Part shown: piece after piece, positions 39,327 through 63,808 of the stretch
Layout of the letters: every line of letters starts with the position of its first letter
Numbering within the stretch: position 1 is the stretch's first letter
Assembly: GCA_949825025.1 (NCBI GenBank)
Contig: OX463788.1
Location: 33,405,078 to 33,469,077, forward strand
Origin: Siphlonurus alternatus
Lineage: Eukaryota; Arthropoda; Insecta; Ephemeroptera; Siphlonuridae
DNA: 64,000 bases
Direction of reading: 5' to 3'
Program-made: the position numbers and the translations under genes
The notes under the pieces: model-generated
Told to the model about the DNA's origin: nothing
The model's database searches: none
The model's input: the letters and a program-made list of their open reading frames with translations, nothing else

Positions 39327-39480
39327 CGCAGGCCCCACCATAATGAGAATGTGAAACACAACTTGGTAATGACGTCCAGCACTCCGCAGTTATCGAAAGC
39401 CTCTACGTCTGAGCCCACTACAAGCCTCTCAAGGAAACCATGCAAAGACTTGCCAGCTTTGTGTTTTATTTATGTTGTGC
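39327..39480 (+). other. Possible terminal exon of unknown gene
   Basis: After an acceptor-like TTTTTTATGCCGCAG there is an open stretch reading TPQLSKASTSEPTTSLSRKP, with higher GC than its surroundings. It lies downstream of the broken 30-32 kb locus and just outside the outer palindromic element, so it could be that gene's last exon. Support is composition and one splice site only. Confidence 0.15.
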
Positions 39481-39670
39481 CCATGAAAGAGATAATAAAA
39501 AAAAAACTGAGCCTACATTTAACTTTCTTTTTTTTTTTTTTTTTTTTTAGAATTGTACTTATTTTATTATCTCTTTCATGGGCAATATAGAATGTATATT
39601 TTACATAAATATATGAAGTCAAAAATAAAAACTGCCCATGGGGCAAATGAAAAAGATTGCTGAGCAGTCC
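39475..39670. repeat. Dispersed repeat I with facing copies
   Basis: TGCCCATGAAAGAGATAATA at 39477 faces TATTATCTCTTTCATGGGCA at 39564-39583, and the segment ends GGGGCAAATGAAAAAGATTG-CTGAGCAGTCC. The latter recurs at 48790-48825, and the TTATCTCTTTCATGGGCA unit recurs at 63388-63406. Likely 3' ends of a retroelement; class unknown. Confidence 0.55.
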
Positions 39671-40373
39671 ATTCACAGGATTGTGTCCATGTTTATGTCA
39701 TGGTATTTCTTCGCATATATATATTTTTTTAATATTATTAAGTGAAATTTGTTAATTATATTTTATGTGTTTGCAACTATGTACTTGTGTCAACAATGTC
39801 TTACGTTATTTTTTTTGGATGGGCAAAATCAGGTACACTCCTCGCCTTGGAAACTCTTGAATCCTTTTTACCTTACCTTCTTCCTTACCTGATTTAGCAA
39901 AAAGCTCATTATTGCAAATCAGACATTGGGTATATTTTCCAATGAAGGCGTTGCTACTTGGGTTCTCAGGCGTCACCTGCCGTGCTTAGTAGAGAGCGTT
40001 TTGCCCTCTTTATCAACCTCCTTCAAGTCAACTAGTATACTTCCTCATTCAATTATAAATGTTTGATCCAGCTATCACAAGAAATCTTTGTTATAGTGGA
40101 GTGTATCAAAATTCTAGCGGAGCGACTACAGGGATATATGTTGACAACGAAGGCAGATCAGACTTTACCAGGCATGACAGGCCACCCTAGAGCACCCCGG
40201 TAATATCAGTCCCATATCAGTAATAATATAATGAGCTGTCTGCTATCATAAGGTTAATGATTCATTGCACCAGGCATCACTTCAACGTAAAGTATTTTTT
40301 CAGCCCTCTTATGGCCTAAAACTAATTTTTTTTTTCTTGTCGTGAATAATATAATATTGACTATAATACATGC

Positions 40374-40582
40374 TCTTTTGTCTTATGACCAGCCTTGGTT
40401 GAACTTTGCTTTACTGAGTGTGGTACCGTTACTGCTGGGCAGTGGCACGGCTGGGCATGACTCGTCTCTCGCTGGCTGGGTTTGCCATGCAGTAACCATG
40501 CCGCTGCATTACAATTAATGGCGGTGCTACGCTCAGTACGTAACAGCGACTGCCAAGGTTGGTCATTAGACAAAGAGATCTC
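40374..40582. repeat. Inverted-repeat element
   Basis: CTCTTTTGTCTTATGACCAG at the left is mirrored by CTTGG-TTGGTCATTAGACAAAGAG at the right; the interior is locally GC-rich. Likely a small MITE. Confidence 0.6.
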
Positions 40583-41050
40583 TGTGGAAAAACATTATGA
40601 TCTAGGAGAAGTGTGAACTGCTGCAGTTCTTCTACAAAATACTGTATGCATATTGACATGTTGCCCCGTTGGCCACCAATTTCTGATTGTATCATATTTT
40701 TTTCTTATTTTCTGTCGACATTGATTGGTATCTTTAATAAATTGTTTTTCTTTCCATTAATTATTGTACTTATTGTGATCTAGTGAACCCTAGCAGTAAT
40801 AGAAATATATATCTAAAGCAGGGGGCGTGGCCAGAGGGGAAGGGGGGCGTGGCCTGGCGGCCCGGGTTGAAAATTCGCGTTCAAATTTTGCCGCTTATTC
40901 TCCCCTATTTTATGCTAAATTCTACCACCGCGGCGCTGGTGCTAGAACGAGTAGCGCTTATGCAGTTTCCCCTCTCTCTTCTCTCTCTTCTCTCTGGCCG
41001 GAATCAGCTGGACCAGCTGGTACCAATTCTTAAAAAAAGGCGGTATATAG

Positions 41051-41594
41051 CAGGGCCGTCCCATGCGCACGGTGCATACGTTTAATTTTTTCTGCTCTAT
41101 TATAGAGTTTTCCGTAAATTAATAGCCACGGCTTAGAAAAGCTGCGCAGAAACGAGTTTTAAATGTTAGTAGTCTACTGCGCATGGCTCTGCGAAGTGTG
41201 CATGATAAAAAAGCTTGGATCCAAATGAAGCTGCGCAAACGCTAGGTGACTAATCTGCGCACAGCCAATAGCAACTTTGTATGCTTTATGAACAAAGATA
41301 CGAACTTCTACCCCAGATTGCTTGCGAATCGCAGTGTTTAAAAATTCTTTTAATACGTTACTGCAACCGGTTTGGCTTGTAGTATTGCAAATAAATATCA
41401 AATTTGAGATGAGATAAAAAGCAACGTTCTCGCTAATGTTGAACAAAAATTCTGCTCCGGTAGGGGCCCCTCGTGCAGCAAAACAGCTGTTTTGAGCTCA
41501 CTAAGTGACGTCACCTTGGGTGTTTTTGGCCAAAATGCGCAGATCAGTCCAAATTCGTAGGGCTGATGGACCTATCTATTATAGTTGTATCATG
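41051..41594. mobile_element. 544-bp element J, copy 1, with 9-bp target duplication
   Basis: The element starts CAGGGCCGTCCCATGCG and ends TAGTTGTATCATG. It is flanked on both sides by the perfect 9-mer GGTATATAG (41042-41050 and 41595-41603). It lacks obvious terminal inverted repeats. Copy 2 at 47711-48254 has the same length and, by eye, about four substitutions. A 90-codon open frame on the minus strand (41174-41446) is shared but resembles no known protein and is probably incidental. The CAGGGCCG start recalls hAT ends, but hAT duplications are usually 8 bp. Confidence 0.88.
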
Positions 41595-41661
41595 GGTATA
41601 TAGTATGTATGCATATAGTGATACAGTCTCAGTCAAGGAAGAGCATTTAATTTATTATTAA

Positions 41662-42858
41662 GGTAGAGATAATACTGATCAGCTGGCCCAATGCTAAAAA
41701 AATCCCATTCATAAAAATTATGAAAAAAATTTAAAATGTTCTCCTCTACATCCCCTATCAGTAGGTAAAATATCAGGTATACAAAAACGAGCTAGTTTTC
41801 GAGTTATTAATTTTTAAAGTTCTCTAATTTAACATGGAGAAATGGGACTTCCATGTTAAATTGGTCAACTTTGAAAATTAATAACTCGAAAACTAGCTCG
41901 TTTTTGTATACCTGATATTTTACCTACTGATAGGGGATGTACAGTATGACAAACCTTAGTTTACGCATGGAAGACATTTTGAATAGAAAATAGTACCGTT
42001 TTGCGTTACGACCTTCATTTTTTAACGATAGGCGCTCGATTAGAAAAAAACATCACATCCCTAGTTTAGTTTGCCGGTTTATGAGAATGCCACGACCGTG
42101 GGCGCGGCAATCCGCTTGCCTAGCGGCCATCCCAAGTATCTAATAGACTTTTAACCTGTTATTAGTACTGACATCATGGTTTAATGTTCATTAATTTAGC
42201 GAACTTTAAAACCAAATCAGAAAATGCACGCTGCCATGATTTTTGTTATAGTGACGTCACAGGAGCTCGAAATCGATTAATTAAATCGAACCGAATCGAA
42301 CTAAACCGATCAGCTGAGCTGAAAAAAGGCGTTCGTTTTAAAATAAAAGACAGATCGGAATATACGTCTATATACACCTCCAGAAGCTATAATAAATCCA
42401 GAATGTTACTTTTAAATGCGTAAGGGTGCTTATTTTATTTAATTTCACCACTTTTTTTCAAGTTTTTAGCATTTTTGGTGTCGACGTTTTGTCACAACAG
42501 CGGCTCCATGCGGCCCCACTGGCCCCAGGCTTTCGTCTGGAAGAGGTGCAAACTGGTCGAAGTGGTGGCGACGCGATTTTGAAATCAAATTAAACTTACT
42601 TTTTTATACTTTTTTCTAATAGTTATACATATTATAGAAGCATGTAATATTTTTAAAAAATTCCATAGTTTAAAATAACCTTGTTGTGGGAAATTTTTAA
42701 AAAATGAAGATTACTACGCCTTGGCGACGTCTAGTCTGTGATCTCAGGCGTAATCTAAGGCTTGTTTTACTGTAGAGGAGAACATTTTAAATTTTTTTCA
42801 TAATTTTTATGAATGGGATTTTTTTAGCATTGGCCAGCTGATCCGTATTATCTCTACC
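41662..42858. mobile_element. MITE family C, copy 3, split by a Tc1-type insertion
   Basis: TTAA at 41658-41661 and 42859-42862 flank GGTAGAGATAATAC ends. The body contains GTTCTCCTCTACATCCCCTA and ATCAGGTATACAAAAACGAG as inverted copies. The native element is about 365 bp; 41942-42772 is foreign. Confidence 0.88.
41942..42772. mobile_element. 831-bp TA-flanked Tc1/mariner-type insertion in MITE C3
   Basis: TA at 41940-41941 and 42773-42774 flank ends CAGTATGACAAACCTTAG and CAGTAAAACAAGCCTTAG. Removing the insert and one TA restores the intact MITE C sequence (GGGGATGTA-GAGGAG), which proves the insertion site. The interior includes a CRE-like GTGACGTCAC and a 79-codon frame (42184-42423) with no recognised domain. 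Confidence 0.9.
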
Positions 42859-43209
42859 TTAAATTAATTATACCTTCCTTGGTCTCAATACAATAGTTTG
42901 GGCATGCATTGCCACACACGCAGTGGAGTTGCCGTTATTTCAGGTTTTAATAATTTAATATGATATTTTTTTTTTAATGTAGAGTCGCTCTCCGATTTTT
43001 ATGGTTATCAATTATTAAACTTAAAAAAATAAATCTTTGTTACTGTATGTTATAACATACAGTACTCATGTTACTGCAGCCGCTGCAGCTTGGTACCGAC
43101 ACATGCAATCATATTATGCATTTATACATACTGCATATATGTACAATTAATAAATATGATATATTAATTACGGACGCTTTTTTATAATGAGAAGCTTTAA
43201 TATTGACGA

Positions 43210-43534
43210 CACAATTCTCTCAGCCAATGAAAATCTAGCGCGCGAACTGCGCGCGACGACATGTTCTATCAAGCTTCCTATCCTTTAACCCAGCGGTACC
43301 TGGTTTTTAATTTTTTCCGACGGTTCTTATGAAGGGCAAGATTAATAATTCATATGAGCCACGGGAAAGATCACTTTACACGACATAAAAAATATTCGAG
43401 ATTTTGTGCAGCATAGAATTTGAATGAAAAAATAAATAAGATTTTTCTCCTAACAAACCTTATGGAGCGATGTCAGAATGCGGCGCTGCGGCATTTTTAA
43501 GTTGAAGCTTGTCATTGTAATATAATTATATATA
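43210..43534 (+). promoter_or_regulatory. Candidate TRUB1 promoter and 5' leader
   Basis: Directly upstream of the TRUB1 start lies one of the few CpG-rich islands in this AT-rich window. It has a CCAAT box at 43224-43228 and a near-palindromic GCGCGCG-AACT-GCGCGCG tract at about 43238-43255, within 300 bases of the ATG. That is typical of a TATA-less housekeeping promoter. The position is inferred; no transcript start can be seen. Confidence 0.4.
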
Positions 43535-56174
<12,640 letters not shown>

Positions 56175-56192
56175 TAAAATTCATAAACAAGT

Positions 56193-56325
56193 CGTCGCCT
56201 CAGAATGCAAGTCGCGTAAGTACAAAAAAACTTGATGCAACTTTGAACCTTATTTCAATATAACTTAAAGCTCAAAGTCCCATCAAATTTTTTTGTACTT
56301 ACGCGACTTGCATTCTGAGGCGACG
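56193..56325. repeat. Palindromic MITE in the TRUB1 3' UTR region
   Basis: Starting 18 bases after the TRUB1 stop codon, arms of about 38 bases (beginning GTCGTCGCCTCAGAATGCAA) face each other in inverted orientation around a loop of roughly 55 bases. If transcribed it would form a strong hairpin in the 3' UTR. A related fragment (GTTGTCGCCTCAGAAAA) occurs near 31708, so it is probably a small MITE family. Confidence 0.75.
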
Positions 56326-56490
56326 AAGTGTTATTAGTTAATATGCCATATACACATATATGCCCACACACACACACAGGTAATATATAATATTGCATTC
56401 AGTCTACTCACACACAGATTTTAGATTTTATGATCATGAATGCAAGTCTTTAATTGCAATCAAACTTTTTAATTTTTATATATATATTTA

Positions 56491-56527
<37 letters not shown>

Positions 56528-56679
56528 GATACATAATTAATGTGTCATAATATAATATACTTTCACTCAAGGGAATTTTTTTATTAATTAATTCTTATAA
56601 TTCATGTGGTTAATAAATCATAATTACACAGCCAATATATACAGCCTGTATAATTTAATATGCCCAACAGTGAAAAAAG

Positions 56680-56710
<31 letters not shown>

Positions 56711-56854
56711 ATAGCACAATATATAACAATAATATAATATACTTATAAACCCTCAAACCCTTGTAAAAAAAATATAATGGAAGTAATTAAAGTATAAATA
56801 ATAAACTTATTATGACAATATATTAATTTGAAAATAACTTTTAATTGCATGTGC

Positions 56855-56900
<46 letters not shown>

Positions 56901-57239
56901 GTATAATATACTTTACACTATAATAGGACATTTTTACAAAAGGGAATTAAGTCAAATTAAAATATTTTTTATATTGTAATATAATTTGTTAACTATAATA
57001 ATAGCTAAGTATAAAATATGTTAAGGGAAAGAGAATACCGATCAGCTGTATTTTTTAGTTCCATTTGATTAACATGTAAATTTAACGACACAAAAATTCT
57101 AAAATTTTTATGAGAGACATATTTTATAGTACCTAAAAGCCACAGAAAAAATGCCAAAACAATTATTCGAGCCTATTTTTTTAAAAAAATTTAGTTTTTA
57201 GTTTGGCTCTACATGTATATGGGAAAGCGGAATATAGGC

Positions 57240-57870
57240 TATAATATATATAGCTATAGGTTTGTGGTGATAATTATAATTATCACCACAAAAAAATTCC
57301 AAAGTTGGTATTTCGGAGGCCTTTTAAACATGCATCGATCCTTTATGGAACAGAAAACAGCTTTTTACTCCAACTTTTCGTCTGAACTATTTATATAGTA
57401 CCAATTAAAAAATACGTACGTAATATATATGATGAATTCTTAAATGCTTGGATTTTCAAATACTTTTTTTTTTTTTACGGAGCCGTTTTTCCGGATAAAT
57501 CTTGAAAATCCTTATGGAAATTAACCCGCAAAAATTTCAGTATTTTTTTTCTGAAAAACGGCTCCGTAAAAAATATATATTATATATATTTTGAAAATCC
57601 ATTATTAAAAAGAATTCATCATAGATTATAATACGTACCACGTATTTTTTAATTGGTACCATAGTTCAGACGAAGTTGGAGTAAAAAGCTGTTTTCTGTT
57701 CCATAAGGCGATGATGCATATTATGTATGTAAAAGCGTAATATAAGGCCTCCGAAACACAATGCATGCAGCTTTAGGATTTTTTTTTGTGGTGAATTTAA
57801 GCTATTTGAGATGGAATTTTTTGTTTTTCATTTCTCAATATATATAGAAGGCAGGTTAAAGAAATAACTA
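57240..57870. mobile_element. MITE family B, copy 4, adjoining a family A-like remnant
   Basis: Both arms show GGAACAGAAAACAGCTTTTT and GATGAATTC landmarks, with several small internal insertions. The preceding 57024-57240 resembles the left arm of family A (CCATTTGATTAACATGTAAA), suggesting the same A-with-B nesting seen at 8.8-9.9 kb. The right end runs into a long TA repeat. Confidence 0.65.
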
Positions 57871-57871
57871 T

Positions 57872-58017
<146 letters not shown>

Positions 58018-58140
58018 AACCAAAAGAGCTGGGAGGAACTTATATATTAGCAATCGTACGTACTGAGAAAGGGCGTTATATAAAGGGTAGGAGAGGGACC
58101 ATTATTGGAAGTCTCGCGAGTATGAGATATACTCGATATA

Positions 58141-58328
58141 CTACCCTAGTCGAAAAATAATTAAGAGTAATAAGTGGTAATTTGAGCAGTAGTCAAGTAG
58201 TTGACTACTTGTTTTTAAGTAATCAACTACTTGTTTTAAGTATAGTTGACTACTTAAAACCAAGTAGTCAACTACTTGACTACTGCTCAAATTATCACTT
58301 AGCACTCTTATTTTTCGACTAGGGTAGG
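58141..58328. repeat. 188-bp palindromic MITE
   Basis: Arms ACCCTAGTCGAAAAATAA ... AATTTGAGCAGTAGTCAAGT mirrored; the centre is built from repeated AGTAGTTGACTACTTG-like units that are themselves palindromic. Confidence 0.8.
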
Positions 58329-58335
58329 GCTGCAG

Positions 58336-58420
58336 CAAAAATGATATATGGGCGCGCGCAACTATTAATTCCTTCTTGAGAAGAACGGTGAGGGAGTGGA
58401 ATTTGCTGGACTCTGTGGGC
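58336..58420 (+). mobile_element. Very short LINE C-terminal scrap
   Basis: One frame reads RATINSFLRRTVREWNLLD, matching the FxxRTxxEWNxLP tail of CR1/Jockey-type ORF2 proteins and the same motif of the minus-strand LINE at 4.7 kb. Only about 25 codons remain, between two palindromic elements. Confidence 0.45.
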
Positions 58421-58426
58421 TTGTTT

Positions 58427-58822
58427 AATAGACAATAATGGTTGCATTTTTTTATTTCATAATTAGAAAATATACCTAAAATTATGCTTTTATGAATTTT
58501 TTCGGATTTTTTGGAGTGCGGGAACTAATTTTAAAAAAATATCTAAAATACCTGAATTTGGGTGGTACACCTGATGGGACAACCGTGACGTCATTTGTCG
58601 TGCTGTGATTGGCTGTTGATGATGTCACGGTTGCTGTGATTGGCTGTCGATGACGTCACGGTTGTCCCATCAGGTGTACCACCCAAATTCAGGTATTTTA
58701 AATATTTTTTTTAAATTAGTTCCTGCACTCCAAAAAATCTGAAAAAATTCAGAAAAGCTTAATTTAATGTATATTTTCTAATTATGAAATAAAAAAATGC
58801 AACCATTATTGTCTATTGTTTT
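58427..58822. repeat. 396-bp palindromic element (family O)
   Basis: Arms AATAGACAATAATGGTTGCA are mirrored at the right end; inner arms carry GGTGGTACACCTGATGGGAC and a centre with two copies of a GATGACGTCACGGTTG-like unit. Related in its sub-terminal part to the outer element at 33401-39266. Confidence 0.8.
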
Positions 58823-58852
58823 TTTTTTTTTGTTTTGTTTTTTTTACAAGGA

Positions 58853-59248
58853 TACACCCCTAAGAGCTTACAGCTCGCGGCGGGGTACTGGGTATTAGGG
58901 ATAAGGTAGGGAACGGATAGTGGCCATGCACGGCCTGCATGCTTACGCGACCCAGCATTCGCTGAGGTGAGACTGAGGGAACCGTGGAAATAAACCTCAT
59001 GCAGTCAGGACGGACACTTTTATACTTTTTCTCAATGGACCAAAGCGATGGCCAAAGCCTGGGGAACCACACACAAGTGCATCACTGCACTGGGTGGAAA
59101 GCGAGACGAATTTACCCCAGGAAGGGAGCAGCGTATTTTTTACTTGAAACGGTCACCCATCCAAGTATATATATATAACCACGCTCGACGTAGCCTGACT
59201 TCGGTGATCTAACGAGAACCGGTCAATGCACTGCGCCACGCTCGTTCA
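58853..59248 (-). mobile_element. 5S-derived SINE, copy 6
   Basis: Full-length copy on the minus strand: GAGCGTGGCGCAGTGCATTG, GATCACCGAAGTCAGGCTAC, body and tail as in the others, preceded on the plus strand by a T-run (its poly-A). A short TATATATA replaces part of the head near 59167. Confidence 0.88.
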
Positions 59249-61020
59249 GAGTGTTAATATAGTAAGTTCAGGGAACTAGTAGTCACAATGTATCAACTGA
59301 TATTTAATGTGAATAAATAATATATGGTATATATGTACGTGCATGTTCAGAGACCCTCTCTGGTAAAAGTTATTATTTTTATTTCATTTAAATCTTTACC
59401 CTCCAGAAGACGAATGAAATTCACCCATTTTAATCACCATAAAATTCATCCTAAATTTAGAAAAATTTATACAAGTAGCTTTGATGTAAACTTCAGAATA
59501 TTACAGACGTATGAATTGCTAGCAAATAGGTGTTTTTCAATGTAAACTATGAAATTAAACGTAACATTACAGATTTAAATTTTTAATTTGTGTATTTATT
59601 TAATAATTTAGTACAAGTTTCTAGAATAGTTGGTTAACCTGAGTTCCACGTCTTTTGATGGACGTGTACTGTAATCAGAAGTACGTATTCATACTGAAGC
59701 AGCATTAAATTCATGTTTTAGTGATATTAAAATATAAATTGAGAGTGCGAATGAGACAAATATTGATTTGAAACTTTCCAGAAACCTGAATCCACCCGTA
59801 TTCGGATACTTGAACCAAAATAATCATGGTAAGCCTGTTTTTAATATCAGCTGATGATGATGATTGAGCCCAAATTGTTTGACCAAACCGGCTAATAAGC
59901 ATAATCTTTTTATAATTATACTTAATATTTATGAGCAATGACCTCCTGCTTGCCTGCTTCACAGAGCCCTGTGAAGTCAATTCAACACTGAATTCAATAA
60001 TCAATTTTATATGCATGTGTACACAGTTTGCATATACCCAATTTTTCTATCAGCCTTTTAAGTCTTGTATCATATTCAGTATATTATGCATATCATCACA
60101 TTACAGTATGCATATAATGTCACAACACATGATGTAGGATAAATTTCATGCCATTTTTCCTTTACCTATGCATATATCATACAGTAGTAAGATTATATAG
60201 GAAGTACTGTGTGCATATGATAGGCAGACTGGTATGTATACATATATGCATATTATACATAATGAATTAATGATACAATGTTTGCATTACAGTATATAAT
60301 TCATTATGTACTATAGTAAGTTTAATACAGTGCATATAAATGTATGCATACTGTAGTCCATCTGTATCGGAGTTTTGTCATGCATTTTCTGTACTGTATC
60401 TGTACAAGTCGATCATTTGAATATGCTCAATATGCATACAGTACATACGAACTGTAATATTATTATGTATCACAAGATGTATGCATACAACCAATTATAC
60501 ATATATGCATAATTCTGGGATTGTCCCATAACTTGTATATGCATATAATGGTGAGTACAGTATCCAACTTGATGTCTTACTACCATTTGCTACCAAGAAA
60601 CTATAGGGCGCAGGGCACACATATACATTATATGCAAGAGGCAATTTTTCTATCGTACATACATTGTTAACTTCCCAAATGAATCCTGTGTTTGCAAATT
60701 TGATGTTATGAATTTATTTAGATTGGCCCAAATTCCTCACATTTGTGGGTATCATACAGTAGTAATTTTATTAGCAGTCTAATTTCAGTTCATTTAAAGA
60801 GGGTTTAAAAAATTCGTGGTAGTAGTGTTCTGATTTTGGAGCTAGAAAACCTGCACAGAGATGTTGCGCGATGGATGTAGCGGAAGTAAAAATCTGCTTA
60901 TCTTTAGCAACAAAACATAATACTGTATATATATGTTATTCTCTGTAGAGGCTTCAAGTCTTCCCTGGCGGGAAAATTTTCTCCGTAAGCAGAGCATATT
61001 TGAGTAGGAGGCCACAACCC

Positions 61021-61190
61021 AGCCGGCGCGATCGTCATCTGTCGAGACATTAGCCGTCCGGAATTTAAAAAAATAACATGCAATGTAATCGGGAGGAAAT
61101 ATTTTTTTTTAAATATTTACTTGATATTAATGAAGGTGTCTTGTAGTGCAATAATACTTCAATGTAGTCTCCCGTTTGCTAATTATTTTA
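61021..61190. repeat. Duplicated segment Q, copy 2, upstream of COPB2
   Basis: Second copy of the segment at 29712-29905, shorter by small deletions. After GTTTGCTAATTA the two loci diverge completely. No frame is conserved between them. Confidence 0.75.
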
Positions 61191-62091
61191 CTTAGTTCAT
61201 AAATATCATACTTCTTGAGAAATAAGACGGTAAAGTTAGGGCGGGAACTTGGTTCTATCTTCCAAGCTTTAGTAATGTATCATGACGTCACGAAATATTG
61301 AAAATACAAAAGTACTTGAATCAACTTTCATACATTATTTTCGATGTAGTAAATAACTTTACTTGATATATACGAAGTATAGAAAATGCAATTAAGTAAA
61401 GTGAAAGTCACTCGCTATGAAGAAAGGCTTTCAATGTTCATATGACGTCATCGCCAGTAAACTGACTTTTATTACTTCGCGCATGCCGGCGCATGCGCAG
61501 ATGTAACAGAAGTAGCAGAAGTCGGGTTCATAAAAGTTTAATTTAAGTGTATTAATATTGTTTTTGCGTGAAAAAAAAGGTTGTCCAGTATGATTAAACT
61601 ATATTAGAGTTAAACTTGTTTCATTTTGAAAACTCTAGCATACAGCGTAATTGTCGTAAACCGCGACCAAAGTGAAGCCCTCTCCCATTTGATTACACGC
61701 AAACCTGCTGCTCAGTAGGACAGCTATTGAAAAGTGCGCGCGGTCGTGCTGTGGCCTCCTAATCAAGTTCGCTCTGCCGTAAGCCACCATGCTAGAAAAT
61801 TTGAATTTTTCTCAGTAACTATACGTACTGTATATTAAAGCTATTAATTTGAAACCATCTCCTACCCCCATTTCTTCCATTTCTTTTTTATTCTTCTGAT
61901 AATGAATCAAGAACTTCTTTTCCTCTAAAAAATTTCTTTAATACTAAAGATGCAATTTTTCAAGCTTTTTACATAGGTTTGGATAGGACGGTGGAACACC
62001 GCAATATCAGCTGACATGAAGCCTCCATGGTGACAAAATTGGTTACTGTATCTTTGCCATTTTAAGTGTATTAGTACAGATTGGTTGTGTG

Positions 62092-62425
62092 CAAAGACCA
62101 TTAGAGACCTCCGAGTCATATGGCCAAAAAATTGATCAGCATCAGCAGAGCTTCGCGGGATCTGAGCATGGCAACACTATTGTGCTATTGACGCTATTGT
62201 AGCGCATCAGCACGGCCTGAGCCACGAGCCAGCTCCACATGATATGGCCTGGCTTTTGCTTGCTTGCTAGCTGTTGCGAGCCACAATGTGAGCCGGGCCG
62301 TACCATATGGAGCTGGCTGGCTGAATGGCCCGGGCGGTGTCTATGAGCTACACTAGAGGTGCCACATGCAAATCCCACAAAGCTCTGCTGATGCTGGTCA
62401 CTGAGGTCTCTAATGGTCTTTGAAA
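62092..62425. repeat. 330-bp inverted-repeat element upstream of COPB2
   Basis: Terminal arms CAAAGACCATTAGAGACCTC and GATCAGCATCAGCAGAGCT are mirrored at 62379-62424; inner GAGCCAGCTCC-ACATGATATGG is mirrored at 62300-62318. A MITE next to the presumed COPB2 promoter; the frame across it is incidental. Confidence 0.75.
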
Positions 62426-62649
62426 GGATGAGGGGGGGGAGGGAGTTCATAAAGTTAAAGTCAGTGCTTCCCCCTCTCCCCCAACGACTATATACTGGAG
62501 GACGGCCTAGAACAACTTATTGAAGAACCTCGATACTCGACATTTCTCGCCAACCTTCAGGGAAGTCCGCTAAATGAGCCACGTGCTCGGGCGGTTTCTT
62601 TGAAGACGTCAAAGATTTGACAGCTTGACAGATTTGACAGATGGCTAAT

Positions 62650-62830
62650 AAAGCGGCATCTTTGACCGCGGTATCTTTGTAGCTGACTCTAGGCCAATCA
62701 AATGCGCTAGAAAAGTCAACGTCGTGACGTCACTGGGTTAAGGAAATGTCAGCCGGTTGGCGGCAAAAAAGTTGGGCCGTCCTTTTAGTAAATAGTTCTT
62801 GTCTCCCCCCTCCTTTCTCAAATGGTCTTT
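62650..62830 (+). promoter_or_regulatory. Candidate COPB2 promoter
   Basis: About 200-340 bases before the first recognised COPB2 coding exon there is a CCAAT box (62694-62698) and a full CRE palindrome TGACGTCA (62725-62732), in a locally GC-richer stretch. Both are usual housekeeping-promoter elements. Which ATG-ending exon follows is not settled. Confidence 0.35.
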
Positions 62831-62992
62831 GGCTACAACAAATTCACCGGTAATTGGCCCTGGTTTTCATTTTAATGAAGTCTACTCAATTGGTTCAAAA
62901 TTGCAGACCCACTTTGTCTGTTTGCAATAAAAGTACATAAATATATATAATTAATTCCAAAGTTATCCAGTAATTTATATTTCCTTTTTTAG

Positions 62993-63808
62993 CCTCTCCG
63001 TTTGGATATCAAGCGGAAGCTTACTGCACGCTCTGACCGTGTGAAATGTGTAGACTTGCATCCTACTGAGCCATGGATGTTGGCTTCATTGTACAATGGA
63101 AACGTTCATGTATGGAACCATGAGAGTCAACAGCTTGTTAAATCTCTTGAAGTAAGTACTAAATGATCATGGTTTTAAAAATATTGTCAGTGGAAAAGTG
63201 GTCAAAATTGTCCCTGTATGAATTAATTACATATTATTATGTAATTATAATATAGTCTGAGCCAAACATCGCCTATAATAAAGAAATTATTCTATTCTAT
63301 ATACAGTATATTCTTTTGGTAATGCCTGTTCAGTATCCTTTTAAAATGCAATTGTGTAATTCTCTTATTTCATTTCATTTTATTTTATTATCTCTTTCAT
63401 GGGCACAAATACAATAATATACATATAACAATACATAATATATTATAGTAAAAAATTAAAGAAAAACAACAGCCATAGTATGGAGAACTTTCCATTTTAT
63501 GCATTTTACTGTATAATAACAAAACATGCTTTGTGTTAGAGGTTTACAAAAGTTACTGTTGCTGTTACTTCTAATTCGCAATGTATAGTGACATTAATTT
63601 TATTACTTTTTTCAGGTTTGTGACTTACCTGTCCGTGCAGCCAAGTTTGTTCCTCGTAAAAATTGGATTGTAACTGGTTCTGATGATATGCAAGTGCGAG
63701 TGTTCAATTACAATACTCTAGAAAGGGTGCATGCATTTGAGGCCCACTCTGACTATGTACGATGCATAGCTGTACACCCATCACAACCATACATTCTTAC
63801 AAGCAGTG
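62993..63808 (+). CDS. COPB2: COPB2, coatomer subunit beta-prime, 5' part
   Basis: Exon 62993-63151 encodes residues beginning [19 protein letters not shown]. Exon 63616-63808 encodes [17 protein letters not shown] through ILTSS, ending in a phase-1 G that would complete the Asp codon of SSDD in the next exon. These match the N-terminal WD40 repeats of beta-prime COP almost residue for residue. The protein is a COPI coat subunit; its N-terminal propeller binds dilysine retrieval signals for Golgi-to-ER traffic. The exon begins at the Pro after the initiator Met, so the ATG must sit at the very end of an upstream exon that I could not place. ATG followed by GTGAGT at 60548-60556 and ATG-GTCTTT near 62822 are candidates. 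The gene continues past base 64000; 63809-64000 is intron. The in-frame read-through after 63808 is intron sequence. Confidence 0.95.

Noticed and set aside
41174..41446. 90-codon frame conserved in both copies of element J
   Set aside because: Conservation is explained by the recent copying of the whole 544 bp; composition is not protein-like and no domain is recognisable.
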